64,000 nt of DNA, taken from assembly GCF_040802235.1 (NCBI RefSeq), contig NC_133172.1, positions 63,495,613 to 63,559,612 on the forward strand. Direction: 5' to 3'. Position 1 is the stretch's first letter; every line of letters starts with the position of its first letter. The position numbers were made by a program, and so were the translations under genes. This document shows, piece after piece, positions 31,301-45,100 of the stretch. Origin of the DNA: Manis javanica. Taxonomy: Eukaryota > Chordata > Mammalia > Pholidota > Manidae. Below the pieces are notes generated by a model. That model saw nothing but the letters and a program-made list of their open reading frames with translations. It had not been told where the DNA came from and did no database searches.

Positions 31301-33234
31301 TGATCACTGGGTGATTGTGTGAGAACAAATTATTATAAACTGTGAGCCTGGGAGTTGGTGACCAGAGGAACCTCCATCTCATTATCTACACTTAATAGGT
31401 GCATGTTTTCCAAGCACCTGAATTAGAACATGCACTCAGATATTTGCCAAATTGAATTAATCTCAAAACAGGACACGGCCACCCAGAGAGACAGTTACAT
31501 GCCCAGAGGAGGGGGCATCTCTGACTGAACACCAGCATCTCTGACTGCCAGTGACACTCATTCTCTTCTGTGCAGCAAGGTGTGACTCAGGTTGCTTCTA
31601 ATCAATATTCTTTTACTTGTTTTCCTCTGCAATGTATTTGCCTGTGTGCAGCCTCAGATTGTAGAATCCCAAGAGGTTCCATAGGGAAAGGAGCAATGAT
31701 TCCTAGGGAAATTGTCCGGACCTCCTAAGGGTGGCTGTATTTCCCAGTGTGCCTAGGACAGCCCCTCTTCTTCCCTGTTGTAGTTGTTAATAATGCCCCC
31801 TTTCATCTCAAATGGGTCCCAGTTTAGACAGTACATTCCATGGTAGCTCTGCTGTGAAGTGCCAGCTGTTTGCTAAGCTCAGGCACACAGAGGTGAGTCT
31901 GAGCCCTTCTACTCAGGCACTTCATGGGGGCACAGGGGTCTCCCAACTGTTGCAGACAATAGTTGCAGGACAGAATGAGATATGTGAATATGTAATAGAA
32001 TAATGTACAATACACTTGAGGCATGAGTTCTTAGTCTGGGGACCACGGGTGCACCTCAGGAGCTTTTGAACCCCAGGTGAATCTCATAGGCCCAGTTTTC
32101 TCTGTGAGAGGAGCCATCCCCTTCATCAGATCCTCAGGGCCGGTTGAGTTTCCGCCAGGGCTGACTGCCTGACAACAAGCCCTGGGCTGCCCTGCCTTCT
32201 GTGGCATCAAGTGTGCTGAGGACCTTTTGCCCTGCCACCTCTGGTCAGCCCTGAAAACTGCCTTTGAGAGTGAGGAAGTTACCTTTGTGTCCTTGGAATG
32301 TAGAAGTTTTTCGTAATTCAAACTGGAGAGCATACAGGTGCAGTAAGTACTTCTTAAAAGTTATTTTCCAGGTCACAAGTACTGGTACCGGCCTCACAAT
32401 TTTAACAAGTCTGCCTTTCCTGTGGTTATCAGTATAAAGGATGTACACCTTTGGGAGTTTCTCTTACTGGATTCATGTTTAGTGTAAGTGACAAACTAAC
32501 ATTGACAAGTTTGAAATCATAAAATAATTGACAGGTGTAACAAGTTGGATCTTCATGTGTTTGTCACTTTTTTAAAACAAATAGTCTGTACAAACGATAT
32601 ATTAACTTTTCCATTTATGTGAAAAAAGTGTTTTCAGTTCTGCAGGACTAAGGAGTATAGGCAGATCACAAAACTTCAGAAAGGAAAAATAGCAAAATCT
32701 ACTGGCTCATAGAGGTCTCCAATTTATGCATGGCCTGTGTTGCATGAAAAAGTTTATAAAATCCGTTTGGAACTTGGGTACCATTTTCCTCTGGAAACAA
32801 TGGCAAAAAATGGGGGTTGGTTCCTAGGCAGGTAGCAGAAACTTGTTTCACGTGTAGTGCAGGGCCCTGTGACTGAGCCCATACTCCAGAGGTGGCTGTG
32901 TGTTGCAGTCCCAGGATGTCCACGAGGTGGCCTTGTGCCTGGTGTCCTGTGATGGGGGGCATCACTCGTCAAAAGGCTGGTGTTAGGAAGCTGCCCATGC
33001 TGCCGCAGAGTGGCTGTCCTGCCACAGGCACTGGCGGCTGTTGGTTTTATCGCCGAAATTGTCTTAATAGCATAGCCTTGCACTAAGTAGATTCTCAGGT
33101 GTTTGTTGAATGAAACAGAATTAATTACTCCTGAGCACACCAAGAGACCCGAACTGAGCCTAACGGGAGGGATGGGAGTGTGGCTTTTGGATGCTGAAGA
33201 CCGCTTTTACCCATCTTCATGTGAATGTGCTTCA

Positions 33235-33445
33235 AGTGTGTGCAGCCTGTGCCAGGCACATCGTTGGGCTTATCTCATCCACTTGTGCAACAGCCTTGTA
33301 AAGTAGATACTGATGTCCCATATTTCAGATGAAGAAATTGGGGTCTGGCAATTTACATAATTTTCCCAAGATCCTAAAGCTGGGCAGCAGGAGAGCTGGA
33401 GTTCAAGTTCTGCCTCAGAGGCCCACACTGTTTGCACTACCCCAT
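33235..33445 (-). repeat. MIR SINE, nearly full core
   Basis: TGCCAGGCACATCGTTGGGC, TTATCTCATCCACTTGTGCA, ACAGCCTTGTAAAGTAGATA, TTTCAGATGAAGAAATTGGG and CCTAAAGCTGGGCAGCAGGA reproduce reverse-orientation MIR through its core. Confidence 0.8.
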
Positions 33446-35019
33446 GTGTCCCATGAAGATACAGCACACCAGCAGGTCAGCATCCCCCTTTACTGGCCCA
33501 CTTGTACTAGTTCAGTATTTGAAATTAGGAACTCTTTCCATTTCTTCCTCTAGGTTTTAATTTCAAATTTGCCAAAATGTAAAAGCAATTCGGTTGGATC
33601 TAGTAACAGTGAAACCAAAATATAAACCAGTTTGTGCTTGGGCCCTAGAAGAGGGCTGGTCTCAGGTTATGAGAGTTTGTGGCTATGAACCAGATAGCAT
33701 GTTGCAAGGAGAGTAAGTGGCAGGCTTGGGGTATTTTCTGCAGAGTATCAGTTGTGTGATTTTTGAAGGAGTTTGAAGAGACGTTTGATTTTGGGTAATG
33801 CTGATTGATTTAGTAGGTAACCTTGCTTCCAGGATTGATACAGGTGGGGATCAGAACTTCTCAGTTTTCACTTGGGGATGTATGCGGCTCCTTCCCAGTT
33901 CCTCAGGGGCTACCGGAACTCCTTCAGGCAGCTGGAGAGACGCAGGCCCCTGCTGTTAAGAAGACTTCTTATGTACAGTGTAGTAGGAAGTATACAAAGA
34001 TAAGCATCAGATGTCATGCACAAAGGAAGATAATAAGTTTTAATATTGCATGTGAGGGTGCTGGGGGCTGACTGCATGCTGGGAGTGCCCTGCGCCTGCC
34101 TGGAGCAGTGGAGAGCATAAGGGGCCTTAGAGGCGGCCCTGCGCGTGACAGCTTTCACCTTGCTTCTTGCCATGGGCTGTAGGACTAATTCAAGAATTCT
34201 TTCCAGTAGTCCTACCTCTCAGTAGCGTAGAGCAGACTGCAAAGTGAATCATTTTCAGAACTGTGGCTTTGAATGGATTGATCGGTTTGTAAATTACTAT
34301 CATTGCTAAACATCTGGTTTACTTATCCCATGAGGAATTTTAAGTGAGTTGCCTTAATGTGTGTTAACTATAATTTCCATTAATAGCAAAAAGACATTTC
34401 CAACTGTAGACTTAGACACCAACCCTTGGAATATGCATCTTTAAACTACACATTCTCTTTTTGAAAGTAGAAGTTAAAAGACATATTTTTAATCTTTAGT
34501 TATGTAAGTACATGAAATGCTCATATATTTAAAGTATGCAAATAAATGTGTGTGTGTGTCATCAGATCTTGCCAAGGCAATGAACAGCATGACTGTGACA
34601 TACATTATCTTAAATAAAAACTTTTGTAGAATCTACTGAATATTGAACCTCTCACTATTCCTGTTATTTCAGACTAACTTGGAGGTGACTTGCTGATATC
34701 AACTTGGTAATGGCAAATGTTTGCTAAAAGACTGTTTGGTGTTGGTTTCTGTGCACACACTCTAACCCCACTTTCCACATTTAGTACAAAGAGGAGCGTG
34801 CTGTCGTGCACTGAGATGGGAAAATCAGAAAATATACAACTTTATAACTAAATCTCCATTAATAAAAATAGAAATGAAATATAAAATGATAGTCAGTCTT
34901 TTTACATAAGAAACTATTTGAATGTGTAAAACGTTCCGCAGGGCTCCGTTCCACGACAGAGCGTATCGGGGCTTGAACCCCACCTCTGGGTGGCTGTGGT
35001 GGCTCCCGCATGCAGGTCC

Positions 35020-35095
35020 GTGCTGAGGCCTGATGAGGGCCTGCATTTTTAAAGATCATCTTGAGTGATTCTGACGAGGCAGACAGAGCCACACT
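35020..35095 (+). repeat. Possible MER5-like scrap
   Basis: GGGCCTGCATTTTTAAAGAT then CATCTTGAGTGATTCTGACG resembles the MER5 middle. Short and uncertain. Confidence 0.35.
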
Positions 35096-35551
35096 TGATG
35101 GGCTTTCAGGAGAGGGGACAAGCCACCACCTGGGTGCCCCTACAGGTGGGCCCAGGCCCTTGAGGGCGACCCCAGAGAAATGGTCAGACATGTGCCTTAT
35201 GACACTGCTGTCTCATTCCATAATGCACATTTTCTTGAATTTCAAAAGTAATTTTTTCTGAAGGGTCCAAAGCTGTCTCTTGTATGTACATCTTCCTGCT
35301 GACTTCGTGTTGACTGGGTGACGCCTGTGAGGAGGGGCGTGCTGAGTCTCTGCCTGCTAGGCTGCTACACGTGTGAGCTGGCCCAGCCCAGCCCTGCGGC
35401 AGCATCGTGTGTGATGTCGGCCTGCCGTCCTCCCTGGTGGGACAGCCAGCAGCAGGGGCCTGCGGAGTCGGGTCTGGGATTCGGAGGAGCCGCGTGGGGC
35501 CAGGAAAGCCAGTTTGCTAAATGCTGTGAGTCTGTGCTCTCTCTTTTGCAG

Positions 35552-36126
35552 AACTGTGGGTACTGATGGATGTGGCCGAGAGCCCTGAACGGGACCCTCG
35601 CTCTCCAGAGGACGAAGAGGAGCAGCAGGGGCTCTCGGACGATGACATCCTGAGGGAAAGTGGGTCTGATCAGGATTCAGACGGAGCTGGGGGGAGGGCT
35701 TCTGACTTGGAAGATGAGGAAAATGCTGCCCCAGGACTGAGCCAGGAGGAGGAGGAGAGCCGCTCTGACGAGGAGGCCCAGGAGCAGCGCGGGGGCCCTG
35801 CCGGACCCGCGCCCGGGGAGGAGGGGGTCTGCCGGGAGGAGGACCACACGCGCGAGCTGCGGGACGAGGCCTCGTCGGTCACCAGGGAGCTGGACGAGCA
35901 TGAGCTCGACTACGACGAGGAGGTCCCCGAGGAGCCGGGCTCTGCCGCACAGGAGGAGGAGGCCGAGAAGGCAGGGGCCGAGGAGGAGGAGGAGAAGGGA
36001 GAGGGGGCGCCCGGAGGGGAGGGCAGGGCCGGCGTCCACAGTGTGGAGGACAAGGAGCCCCCGGAGGCTTGCAAGGAGAAGAGAAGGGAGGATGACGACG
36101 GCGAGATCGACGACGGCGAGATCGAC
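35552..36126 (+). CDS. ZC3H18: ZC3H18 exon 2 (start codon, acidic N-terminus)
   Basis: The exon has 14 nt of 5' UTR and then 561 coding nt (187 codons) from ATG 35566, leaving in phase 0. It encodes a strongly acidic, disordered N-terminus ([23 protein letters not shown] runs, [12 protein letters not shown]) around the conserved [16 protein letters not shown] motif. Many Ser-Asp/Glu sites suit CK2 (inference). Compared with human as I remember it, the stretch between the SDEE and [12 protein letters not shown] segments is about a dozen residues shorter and richer in Gly/Pro/Ala. Acceptor CTCTTTTGCAG|AA, donor GAC|GTGAGT. Confidence 0.96.
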
Positions 36127-39100
36127 GTGAGTACGCGGGCCCCTCTGCTGCGCCCGCCCCGCGCCTGTCGCTCCAGTGGGGGGGCCCGGGGTGGGGGCGG
36201 GCGGGGGACCGAGGGCTGTGCTGGGCGCCGTCACCATGGCGATTAGGAAGTGCTGGAAATCGAGGAGAAACCTAGATTCAAAAGGCTGCTGCCTGCTGGT
36301 GGGAAGCCACGGGCGTGCACTCATCTGCCTGGCGCTGTGGGTTGGATTGCATTAGAATGCCTGGCCCAAATTTTTTTAAACAAGTAAAAAGTTGATTTCT
36401 CACTTTATCTTCGCTATCTTTAGATAATACTTGAGTTAGCATTCAGCTAGAACTGTGGGTTTCAGTTCTTGTTGGGTTTTTGAGATGAAAACTGGAGAGG
36501 CTTCCTTCCAGCTTGCCTCTTGGGGCACTTTTATCTTGACCCCATGGCCCATCTTCAGGTAAGGGTCTCAGCGGGGCCAGGCATCTCTGGCAGTGTCCCT
36601 GAAAATGTCCTCAGGACTGGATAAAATGAGGTGGCTGGTCAACACCTTGTCGCCCTGGGCTGTGATGTACTTAGATCGCCTGGTGGTCAGGCTGAGGAGG
36701 TCGTGCTGGAAATGCATCAGCTGGCATATGGGCAGCTTGGGTTTTATGACGGGAAACCCTGAGAAGAACTTTAATCATGATCTTTGGCAAGTTGACTTTT
36801 GGGGAAAGAGCCTGAAGTCCTACTTAGAGCGCTTTTTGCTCAGTGATGCTGAGAGGGGTTGGGACAGGGACCCAGCAGAGCAAAGCAGTCCAGGCTTTCC
36901 ACGCCGCCAGGAAGAAGGCTGCTTGTCTGGGGGCCCTGCAGTGACAGGCATGCGGAGGGTGTCTCAGCACTGCGTTGGGTTAACTGCAGGCTCACGGGAA
37001 GTAGGACACGTCCCTGGGTATGCACTTGGTCCATTTGAATTGTGGTGACCATGGTCGTCCCTGGCAAATTCATAAATCAAAACTGGTTCATAAGAACACA
37101 ACAGAGTGGGCTTTGTATGTGCATGTGTGTGGTTACAAGCTTAGAGTTGTAGATGTTTAATCTTCTCACATCTTAAAGTGTAGGAGGTGGTCTCCTGACT
37201 TAATAAACTTTGCTTAATATGACCTTATTTAAAAGGATGTTGTCAGGACATTATCACACAAAAGTCCTTAGGTTTGGCCAACTATGCTTCCCTTTCACTT
37301 TGGAAAAACTCACCTCTGCCACAGGGTTGGCAAAGGGAAAAGAGGTGCCACGAGACTCAAGTTAATCAGTTTGGATGAAATTTAGGCAGAAGATGAAGTC
37401 ATTGCTTTTGAATTGCCCATGAGTTTGGTTTTCCAGTGTTCCAGAGAAATGCCAGGTCCAAGTCCTGCCACCAGGGAACACCAGGGGCTCCTGACCAGCA
37501 GGGTCCTGCAACCCGGGGGTTCTGGGCAGTCTGTTTCCTGCTGAAGGAGGGCCAGTTGCAAACTCTCTTGGGTCAGTAAGTCTTGGGAGAAATCCATCTA
37601 CTCTCCACCCTTTCCATGGTCCTAGGGGGTCTTCTGTCTCCCTACAGGCCATAGAGGGCCTGGGCCTCATCACACCAGGGGGCTTTTCCCATTTGGATTG
37701 GTGAGTTGAACTGATGTGGCCCTGGGAAGCGCTTGTTGTCTGGAGATCTGCTGGTTCCCCTGGAAACAGCATGTGAAGTAAAAGCCCAGCACGCTTTCCT
37801 GCCGCTCCATCTCCCGGCTGCCTGCTTGGTTCGGCCTGTCTTGCCCTCTCCTGGGGGCCGCAGCCCAGTTGGAACCAGCGAGCTGCTGAGGAGACCGGAG
37901 CTTCGGCTGTGGGGTGGGGGCCACCCCCCTGACGGAGCCCCCTATCGAGTCATCCCTGCAGGCCTGTGCTCTGGGACACAGCTGGGGCGGCCCTGCAGGG
38001 TGCCAGCAGGGCAGGACACAGCCCAGCCCTGCCTCTGGGCCAAGCAGACCTCCGCTTGGAGGGCAGGCTCTGTGAGTGGCGACGTGGACCCTTCCGGGGG
38101 TGCACCGGTCATCTGAGTGCCTCTGGCCTGTAAGTGCTGCTGGAGAGCCGTCCTGCCGCAGGCTAGGGGTTCTGGGCGGTCCTCTGCACCCTGACTGTCG
38201 GCTTCAGTGCCGTCTCCTTTGCGCGGGCTCCGCCTCTGCCACTGCCTCCGTCATACCTGGCTTCCTACCTTTGTTGTACTTCCTCCCTCTCAGCCTGGTC
38301 AGTAGCGTGTCTCCCTGTTGCCTCCCCCTACACCACCCGTCAGGGACACAAGTTCCAAAGTCCAGGCCCTACTTGGCTGGCTCCCCTGTCTCCGCAGGAC
38401 CTGATCTGTTTGGGGCAGCCAGAAACTGCCTTCTGAGCACACAGATGACCACCCCCACCCCCAGCCTTGCTTTGGGGCACATTGAAATTGAGTGACACTG
38501 AGATGTGGGGTGGCAGCGGGCACTGCAGAGCCATCTGCATAGAGGAGGCAGCGCAGGCACTGGGTGTGGGTGGCCAGTGCCAGGCCCGGGCACCTCAGGA
38601 GTGCCTGCTGTGGTCGCGCGTCAGCTGGCAGGTGAGCAGCTGCTGCCAGCTCGCTCCTCCCTTGTGGGTCCTGTCTGTGCCCCGCCGCACCCCTGCTGCG
38701 TGCCCACACACTCTCCCGTAGCCTTCCTCCCCGGGGGCCCTGTTGGCGCTCCTCCTCCGGATCCCCTTTCCGGTTCCCGTTGCTGGGAGGTGGGAGCCAG
38801 CGGTGTGCAGTGGGGTTTGTGAGCGGACTGCTTCCAGCAGGCCTTAGGCCCAGCGCCCCCAGTAAGCCCCAAGCCCTGTGCGGGAGCCTCTGGTCCTAGT
38901 GGGAAGTCACTTCCCAGAGAGCTTTTCCTCGTTGCTTCCAAGCCTGGCTCCGGTATCGGGTGAGCCGCCTGGATGTTTCCATGAGGAAGAGCTGTGCGTT
39001 CCACGAGGCCCTACACCGTTCAGTGCCCAGCGCGGCCTCCCAGCTGCGAGGGCCCCTCCTGCCCACCCCTGCCTGTCTCTTCCCCCCTCCGTGTCCTGGC

Positions 39101-42100
39101 CCTGAGTTGCTGGGGACAGCCGGGTGGGAGAGTCTGAAAGCTGTCGATATCTATCCTCCTTTTCACTCGAGAGTGCTTACCTCCCGCCCTTCTTCCTTCT
39201 CGGATTTTGGGTCACTGGGACACACCAGCTGGTTTGAGGAGAGTCACCCCCTTCCTCCCCAGCTATGCTCTCTTGGTAGTGTCCTTAATAGTGACATCAA
39301 TCTGTACAGTAACCCTTACAATTATTTTGTCTGAACCACATGGTTTGTGACTTAGGCCTTGAATTACCTTTATGTTTGGTGTGCTTCCAAGAGGTCCTGC
39401 AGATACAAATGCCCTTCTGAAGGTGCCGTGTCCCTGCTGTGTGTGGGACGGGTTTGCGCACGGGCTGGGCCCGCTATTTATAGCGCCTCAGCCACTGGTG
39501 GGGTGCAGACTGAGGGCTCCTGGCAGCCTCTCGCCAGCACGGTTCCTTCCTGTGGGGCCTGACAAGCCCTAGGTGGGTGTCCTGGTCCTCTCATTTGCCT
39601 CCACAGGCTCAAGCCCCCTTGTGTCTGATCTGTCTGTCCTCTGCTTTGCTCGTGTCGCCTGGGTAACAGAACCTGGGCCACGGAGATGCTCTCCCTTTGG
39701 AAAAGGGTAGGAGGCCTGCTATGCTCCCCTCCTCCTTCCATTACAGACTCTCTGCTAAGGTGGCCTTAGACGGGACAGCGGTCCATCCTGAGTGGACCAC
39801 CGCACAACTCCTGGGTCAGGAGGGGTAGTGCTCAGCCACCCACAGGCGGGAACACTGGGAAGCCTCTTCTTTCAGTGCTATTTCACATCTTCTCCTGCTC
39901 ACATCCACCTGTTCCTTTTGTCTGGATACAGAGCACCTCCTACAGGCGTCTTCCTCCTCTGTCCTCGGGGCTGGTTCTCCTCTGCGGGACCCCGCTCCTT
40001 TTCAGGTGGCGCAGCTGCCGTGTCCACCAGCCTCTGTGTCACTCAGGTGCTGAATGGCACTGGCCCCTCACTGGGCCCTAGGAGGCAGCTGCCTGCACCA
40101 CTTTTGCAGTGAGAGCCTTGCAGGATTGACCACCAGCAGGACCGCCTCTGACATCCCCCACCCAGTTAGTCGGCACAGCGTAGGCGAGTGGGCACAGGCT
40201 GCAGAGTCCAGGGCCTCTGAGGATAGGGGACTTCTTCACTCATGGCAGAGCAGACCTGGCCTGAGCTGAAGCAAAGCTGGTGGTGGTCCCGTGCCTGCCC
40301 GTGCGTGGGGCTGGTCACGTGCCTCCTCCCAGGAGGACCACTGTGCTCTCAGACCCCACGCCATCACTTCTCCAAAACTGGAGCATTGCTGGCGCCCAGA
40401 GGTGATCACAGTTCCCACGTTGCCTCCAAGGTGTTTGTGTTGACGTGGTGCCACTTCTGAATGCTCACTGCTCGTATCTTATGCGAGGTCCTGTGTGTGG
40501 TGGCAGGTGCTCTGAGCGCAGAATCTGCAGCAGCCTCGCAGTAGCCTGTCCTGCTAGAGGAGACCAGGGCGCAGAGAGGAAGCAGTGTGCACGGACACGC
40601 CGCCAGGAAGTGAGCCCGGGCCTTCCCCCATCACGTGTATTTCATAAAGGCAAGGACATGGAGGGTGCCCTTTGTGTACTTAACTGAGGAAGCACTGATA
40701 GAGGCGTGCCGACGGGCTGTGATTTTTCCTTAGATAAAGGGTACAGGGCCTTGCACACTCCCCTGACTCAGATGCTTGTGCCATCCTAGAGCCTGGGCCG
40801 TGCTGGTAGGCAGCTTGCTGGTACTGTCCTATTTGTCGATTGACCAGTTGGCTTCTGGCTGGCCCAGGGCCTCTCCTTGTCCTCTGCTTGCGCTTCAGGC
40901 CATGTGGACAGGCAGCCTGGCAGAATCCTTTACGTCACGCTGGGCGTGACGGCCCTCTGGCTGCTGAGCGCTGTGGCTGTGGTGGAGGGCCCATTCTCGA
41001 GTGGGGTGTGCATGAAACCGTGAGCATTGAGAGCTCGTTTTTTTTCTCATCCATCACTTTAAAAGCCACAGTGTTAAATGGTGAGTTGAAAATTCAGGAT
41101 AACACATTGCTGATTCACTGATTGCCTTTGCTTGCCTTCTAAAGGAGAGACCGTTAGCCCAGCAGAGCAGTGTGTGTGGTGCCATCTTGACACAGCAGGT
41201 GTGGGGCACATGGCAGCGGTCAGCATGCAGGCGCTGCCTTCTGTCCTGTGGCTGACCTATGATTTCACATGTGGCACCACCGGGTCCTCACCTGGTCACG
41301 GGTCCCTGTTAGGAGCTGCACTGTACTCCCATGTATAGGGCAGCCTCCCGATTTCGGGATAGGCAGGCAATTCTCCTTTCCATTCAGGTAATATCAAAAG
41401 TGACACCTTTGTAGAATATTTATTTATTTATTTATTTATTCATTCATTCATTTATTATTTATTCACTCACTCATTCACTCATTCATTCATTCATTTTTTA
41501 TTTATTTAATTTATGTATGTGTGTATGTATCATTAATCTATAATTACATGAAGAACATGTTTACTAGGCTCCCCCCTTCACCAAGTCCCCCCCCACACCC
41601 CATTACAGTCAATCACTACTAGTCTTCTCTGTGTTGCACAGCCCTCCCCATGCCCCCCCACATTACGCATGCTAATCGTAAGGCCCCCTTTCTTTTTCCC
41701 TGCCCTTATCCCTCCCTTCCCACCCATCCTCCTCAGTCCCTTTCCCTTTGGTAACTGTTAGTTCATTCTTAGGTTCTGTGATTTTGCTGCTGTTTTGTTC
41801 CTTCAGTTTTTCCTTTGTTCTTATAAATTTTTTGGTATTTGTCTTTCTCTGCCTGGCTTATTTCACTCGGAATAATACCCTCTAGCTCCATCCCTGTTGT
41901 TGCAAATAGTAGGATCTGTTTTCTTCTTATGGCTGAATAATATTCCATTGTGTATATGTACCACATCTTCTTTATCCATTCATCTACTGATGGACACTTA
42001 GGTTGCTTCCATTTCTTGGCTCTTGTAAACAGTGCTGCGATAAACATAGGGGTGCATCTGTCTTTTTCAAACTGGAGTGCTGCATTCTTAGGGTAAATTC

Positions 42101-45100
42101 CTAGGAGTGGAGTTCCTGGGTCAAATGGTATTTCTATTTTGAGCATTTTGAGGAACCTACATACTGCTTTCCACAGTGGTTGAACTAGTTTACATTCCCA
42201 CCAGCAGTGTAGGAGGGTTCCCCTTTCTCCACAACCTCGCCCACATGAGAAACACACCTCTTTAAACCTGATCTGGTGCCCTTACCATGAACCCTGACTT
42301 CTGAGCCCATCATTTAAGCTCTCACGCATGAGTTTCCAAGTGAAACGGGGAGATTTCAGTGAGTTCTAACCTTTCAAAAGAGTTTCGTTTTTCTAATGAG
42401 AACGAAGAATGTGCTCTTGGCTCAGGTTTGGGCTCCCGTAAAGCACGATGCAAAGGTGTATTGAGCACGGTGATCCCCATGCGAGTGGCGGTGAAGGAAG
42501 GCACAGGCTGTGGGCCAGGCACCTGGTGTCGTGCCTTTAGAGACTAAGCACGCTTTCTCTAAACCAGGTACTCTGGTGGCTCTGAGAGGAATATAAACTA
42601 TATTTTCAAGGCAGAAGTTATAGAAATACTTAAGCTTTAAAAATAAGTCATCCTAAGTCCACAGTTTGGCTTCAGGGTTTCTTCATGTGACGAATCCGTA
42701 CTGACCATCTCCTGGGAGCCTTACTCTGCCTGAACCAGGGGCACATGCAAGCAGACGGCCCTGCCCGTGGAGCCCCTGCTGAGTTGGGGTGACTGTGCAG
42801 TAGGGGGCACTAGGGCTCCATTGTGAAGGCAGATGGGGAGACTTAAGGAAGGGACTCCATCTGAGACCTGGAAATGAGATAAGTGACCAGCGAGGGTAGA
42901 AGCGGTCAGCCTGGGATTTGAACAGGCCACTGTGCACCGTGGGAAGGCACAGGGGTGGGGCCAGTCAAGAAGTGGTTCCCCTCGCCAGGTGGGACCAGGC
43001 AGTAGTTTGGCCAGCGGTGGTTCTGCAGGAGGTGGGGAGCTAGGGGTCCGGGTGGGTCCCAGACCTTTGCCCTGCGTGAGCCCTCGGGTGGATTGTCATG
43101 GGGCACTCCGGAACAGTCTGGGACCGAGGACAGTGAGGTCCATCCCGGATGTGCTGACAGAGATGTCAGCAGGGCAGCTGGATATGTGTTTGGGCTGGGG
43201 ATGATCCCAGGCAGAGGACTGAGGGGGTTTCAGCTGAGGGGTGGGGGCTGGAGCCTGTGCCTGTCAGGGGTGGCTGAGGTCCTGGGGCGGGGTGGCCAGG
43301 GAGGGCACAGAGCCGTGGTCCAGGTAGGGCTGCTTTTTGGGGTCCCTGGGGCGAGAATCACCCGGGCTTTGGTTCCAAAGCTTGACAGTCAAGGTCAGGA
43401 ATCTGGGCCAAGAATGAGAAGGAAGGGCCCAGATCTGAGCTGAGATGTGGGTCCACCCCCTGACCTCAGTCACCTGACTTCCCTCCTCCTCACCCACCAG
43501 ACTTTTAAGTAAGGGAAAGTTCGAGTTTAAGGACATAAAATACCTGTTTTATAAATTTTGTTTAAACGTACAAAATACTTAAAACCTGAAGTGTGGCCGT
43601 GTCCTGCCCAAAGTTGCTGGTGGAGAGAGAGAACGAAGGGCTGCTCTGTGTGGGTGCTGTGCGCTCAGCTTTCCTGCCTGTGTCCTTCCTTGTGGTGCCT
43701 CGTCTAGTGAGCTGTGAGGCGCCTCTGTCACGTTCCCCGAGGGGTCTGAGTTTGCAAATACCCTGTCTAGTTGGATGAAAGCTGTGCCCATTGGCACATG
43801 CCCCTCCCATCTCTTCCTTCTTAAGATGACTCCCCCTTCACGTCACGTTGTCCTCTGTTTCAGGATGACGATCTGGAAGAGGGCGAAGTAAAGGACCCCA
43901 GTGACAGGAAGGTGAGGCCTCGTCCCACCTGCCGATTCTTCATGAAAGGTAATTGTCTGAGAGAGGGGCTCTGCGTGGCCTCGGCATCCCCTGGGGCTGT
44001 GCTGGCTCTGCGGCCACCTCGTCGAGGGCCAGGCTGCCCTTGGGACCAGAATGACAGGTGGCAGTGGTATTGCTGCTGAACAGCAGATCCTGCGATTGTG
44101 CTATTGTTGTGTTAGTGACCAGCCCAGAGCAGATGCCTGGTCATTTTCACACTGGCGGCTCCAGGCCCACCCGCTTAGAGCAGACCTGTGACTCTAATGT
44201 AGATGGCAGCCATCATCCTCCCGAGAGGCCCTCTTCCAAGGCCAAAGACGCCAGGTGCCTCTGTAAGGAAAATCAATGCTTCTCTGCTCGACATGTCAGA
44301 AATACATCCCTCGTTTGAAGTGAATTTCCCAGTTGCAGCAGGAAGGCCTGTGAAAGCAGCAGGCCCCTCCCTCTTGAGAAGTAGCTGGAGCAGGCCGGCG
44401 TGAAGGGCTTGTCGGACAGTCTGGGCTGGAGTCAGGAGGCTTGGAGGTGGACGCGAGGCCCCGGCTGTGGGGCTCCTGGGCACAGCAGTAGTTTGTGGTA
44501 CCCTTGCCGTGCCTAGTGAGTCCCTCAGACAGGCAGGAAGACTCTCTGTCCTTGGCCCCCTCTGGCACCGAGCAGCCGCCACTGGCCCAGCCCGTGCACT
44601 GAAGCTCACAAGAGCTCCCTGTGCTGCTTTTCCAGGCATTGTGACACTGCTCCCCGCTCCCCTTGCACCAGTGCCAAACCCCGTGCCACTCAGAGGCCGG
44701 GTTAAAGGTGCAAAGTGCACAGCACTCACCCTAGTATCTCAGAGGCACCCACTCCAGAGGCCAGACTTCTTTGTTTTGGATCCAGAAGGCGCTGTGAAGC
44801 CGGAGGGTGTGGGGAGGGGTGGGGGGCGGAGCAGAGCCTGGCCAGGAGCCCCAGTGCCCAGGGTCTTCTGAGCTAGGAGGGTGCGGTGCGGTGGAGCCCC
44901 ACCCCTAGTCCCAAGGTGACCCCACGAGGAGGGGCGCCGGAGCTGACGGGCCGGCTCACCAGCACCAAGGCCAGCGCCCGCCCGCACTGTTCACCTGCTT
45001 GTTGTTCCCGCCAAGTGTCAGTTTACACATGCATGTGATGGACTCCACTGTGCCCACAGGCAAGCCGCCAGCACAGTCTTTAGATGTGACCAGCATGGCT

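Larger units (their letters stand above)
29331..35551 (+). other. ZC3H18 intron 1
   Basis: 6.2 kb. The first 300-400 nt belong to the CpG island; the rest is AT-richer unique sequence. Recognised contents: an L2/MIR-like piece at 31140-31300, a MIR at 33235-33445, a short GT run near 34544 and a possible MER5 scrap near 35030. No coding exon recognised. Confidence 0.75.
36127..43863 (+). other. ZC3H18 intron 2
   Basis: 7.7 kb. Mostly unique sequence, with a TTTA/TTCA simple tract and a young antisense L1 3' fragment (41415-42245). No additional exon recognised. A 151-codon open frame at 36593-37048 has no recognisable protein. Confidence 0.75.

Noticed and set aside
35677-36324. 215-codon open frame on the minus strand opposite ZC3H18 exon 2
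   Set aside because: Antisense shadow of the acidic GAG/GAC-rich exon, which yields Leu-rich stop-free frames on the other strand.
36593-37048. 151-codon open frame in ZC3H18 intron 2
   Set aside because: No recognisable domain, no splice signals linking it to the gene, and a length attainable by chance in 8 kb of intron.
41769-42257. L1 ORF2 tail as a host gene
   Set aside because: It is the C-terminus of a 5'-truncated retrotransposon followed by its 3' UTR and A-rich tail.
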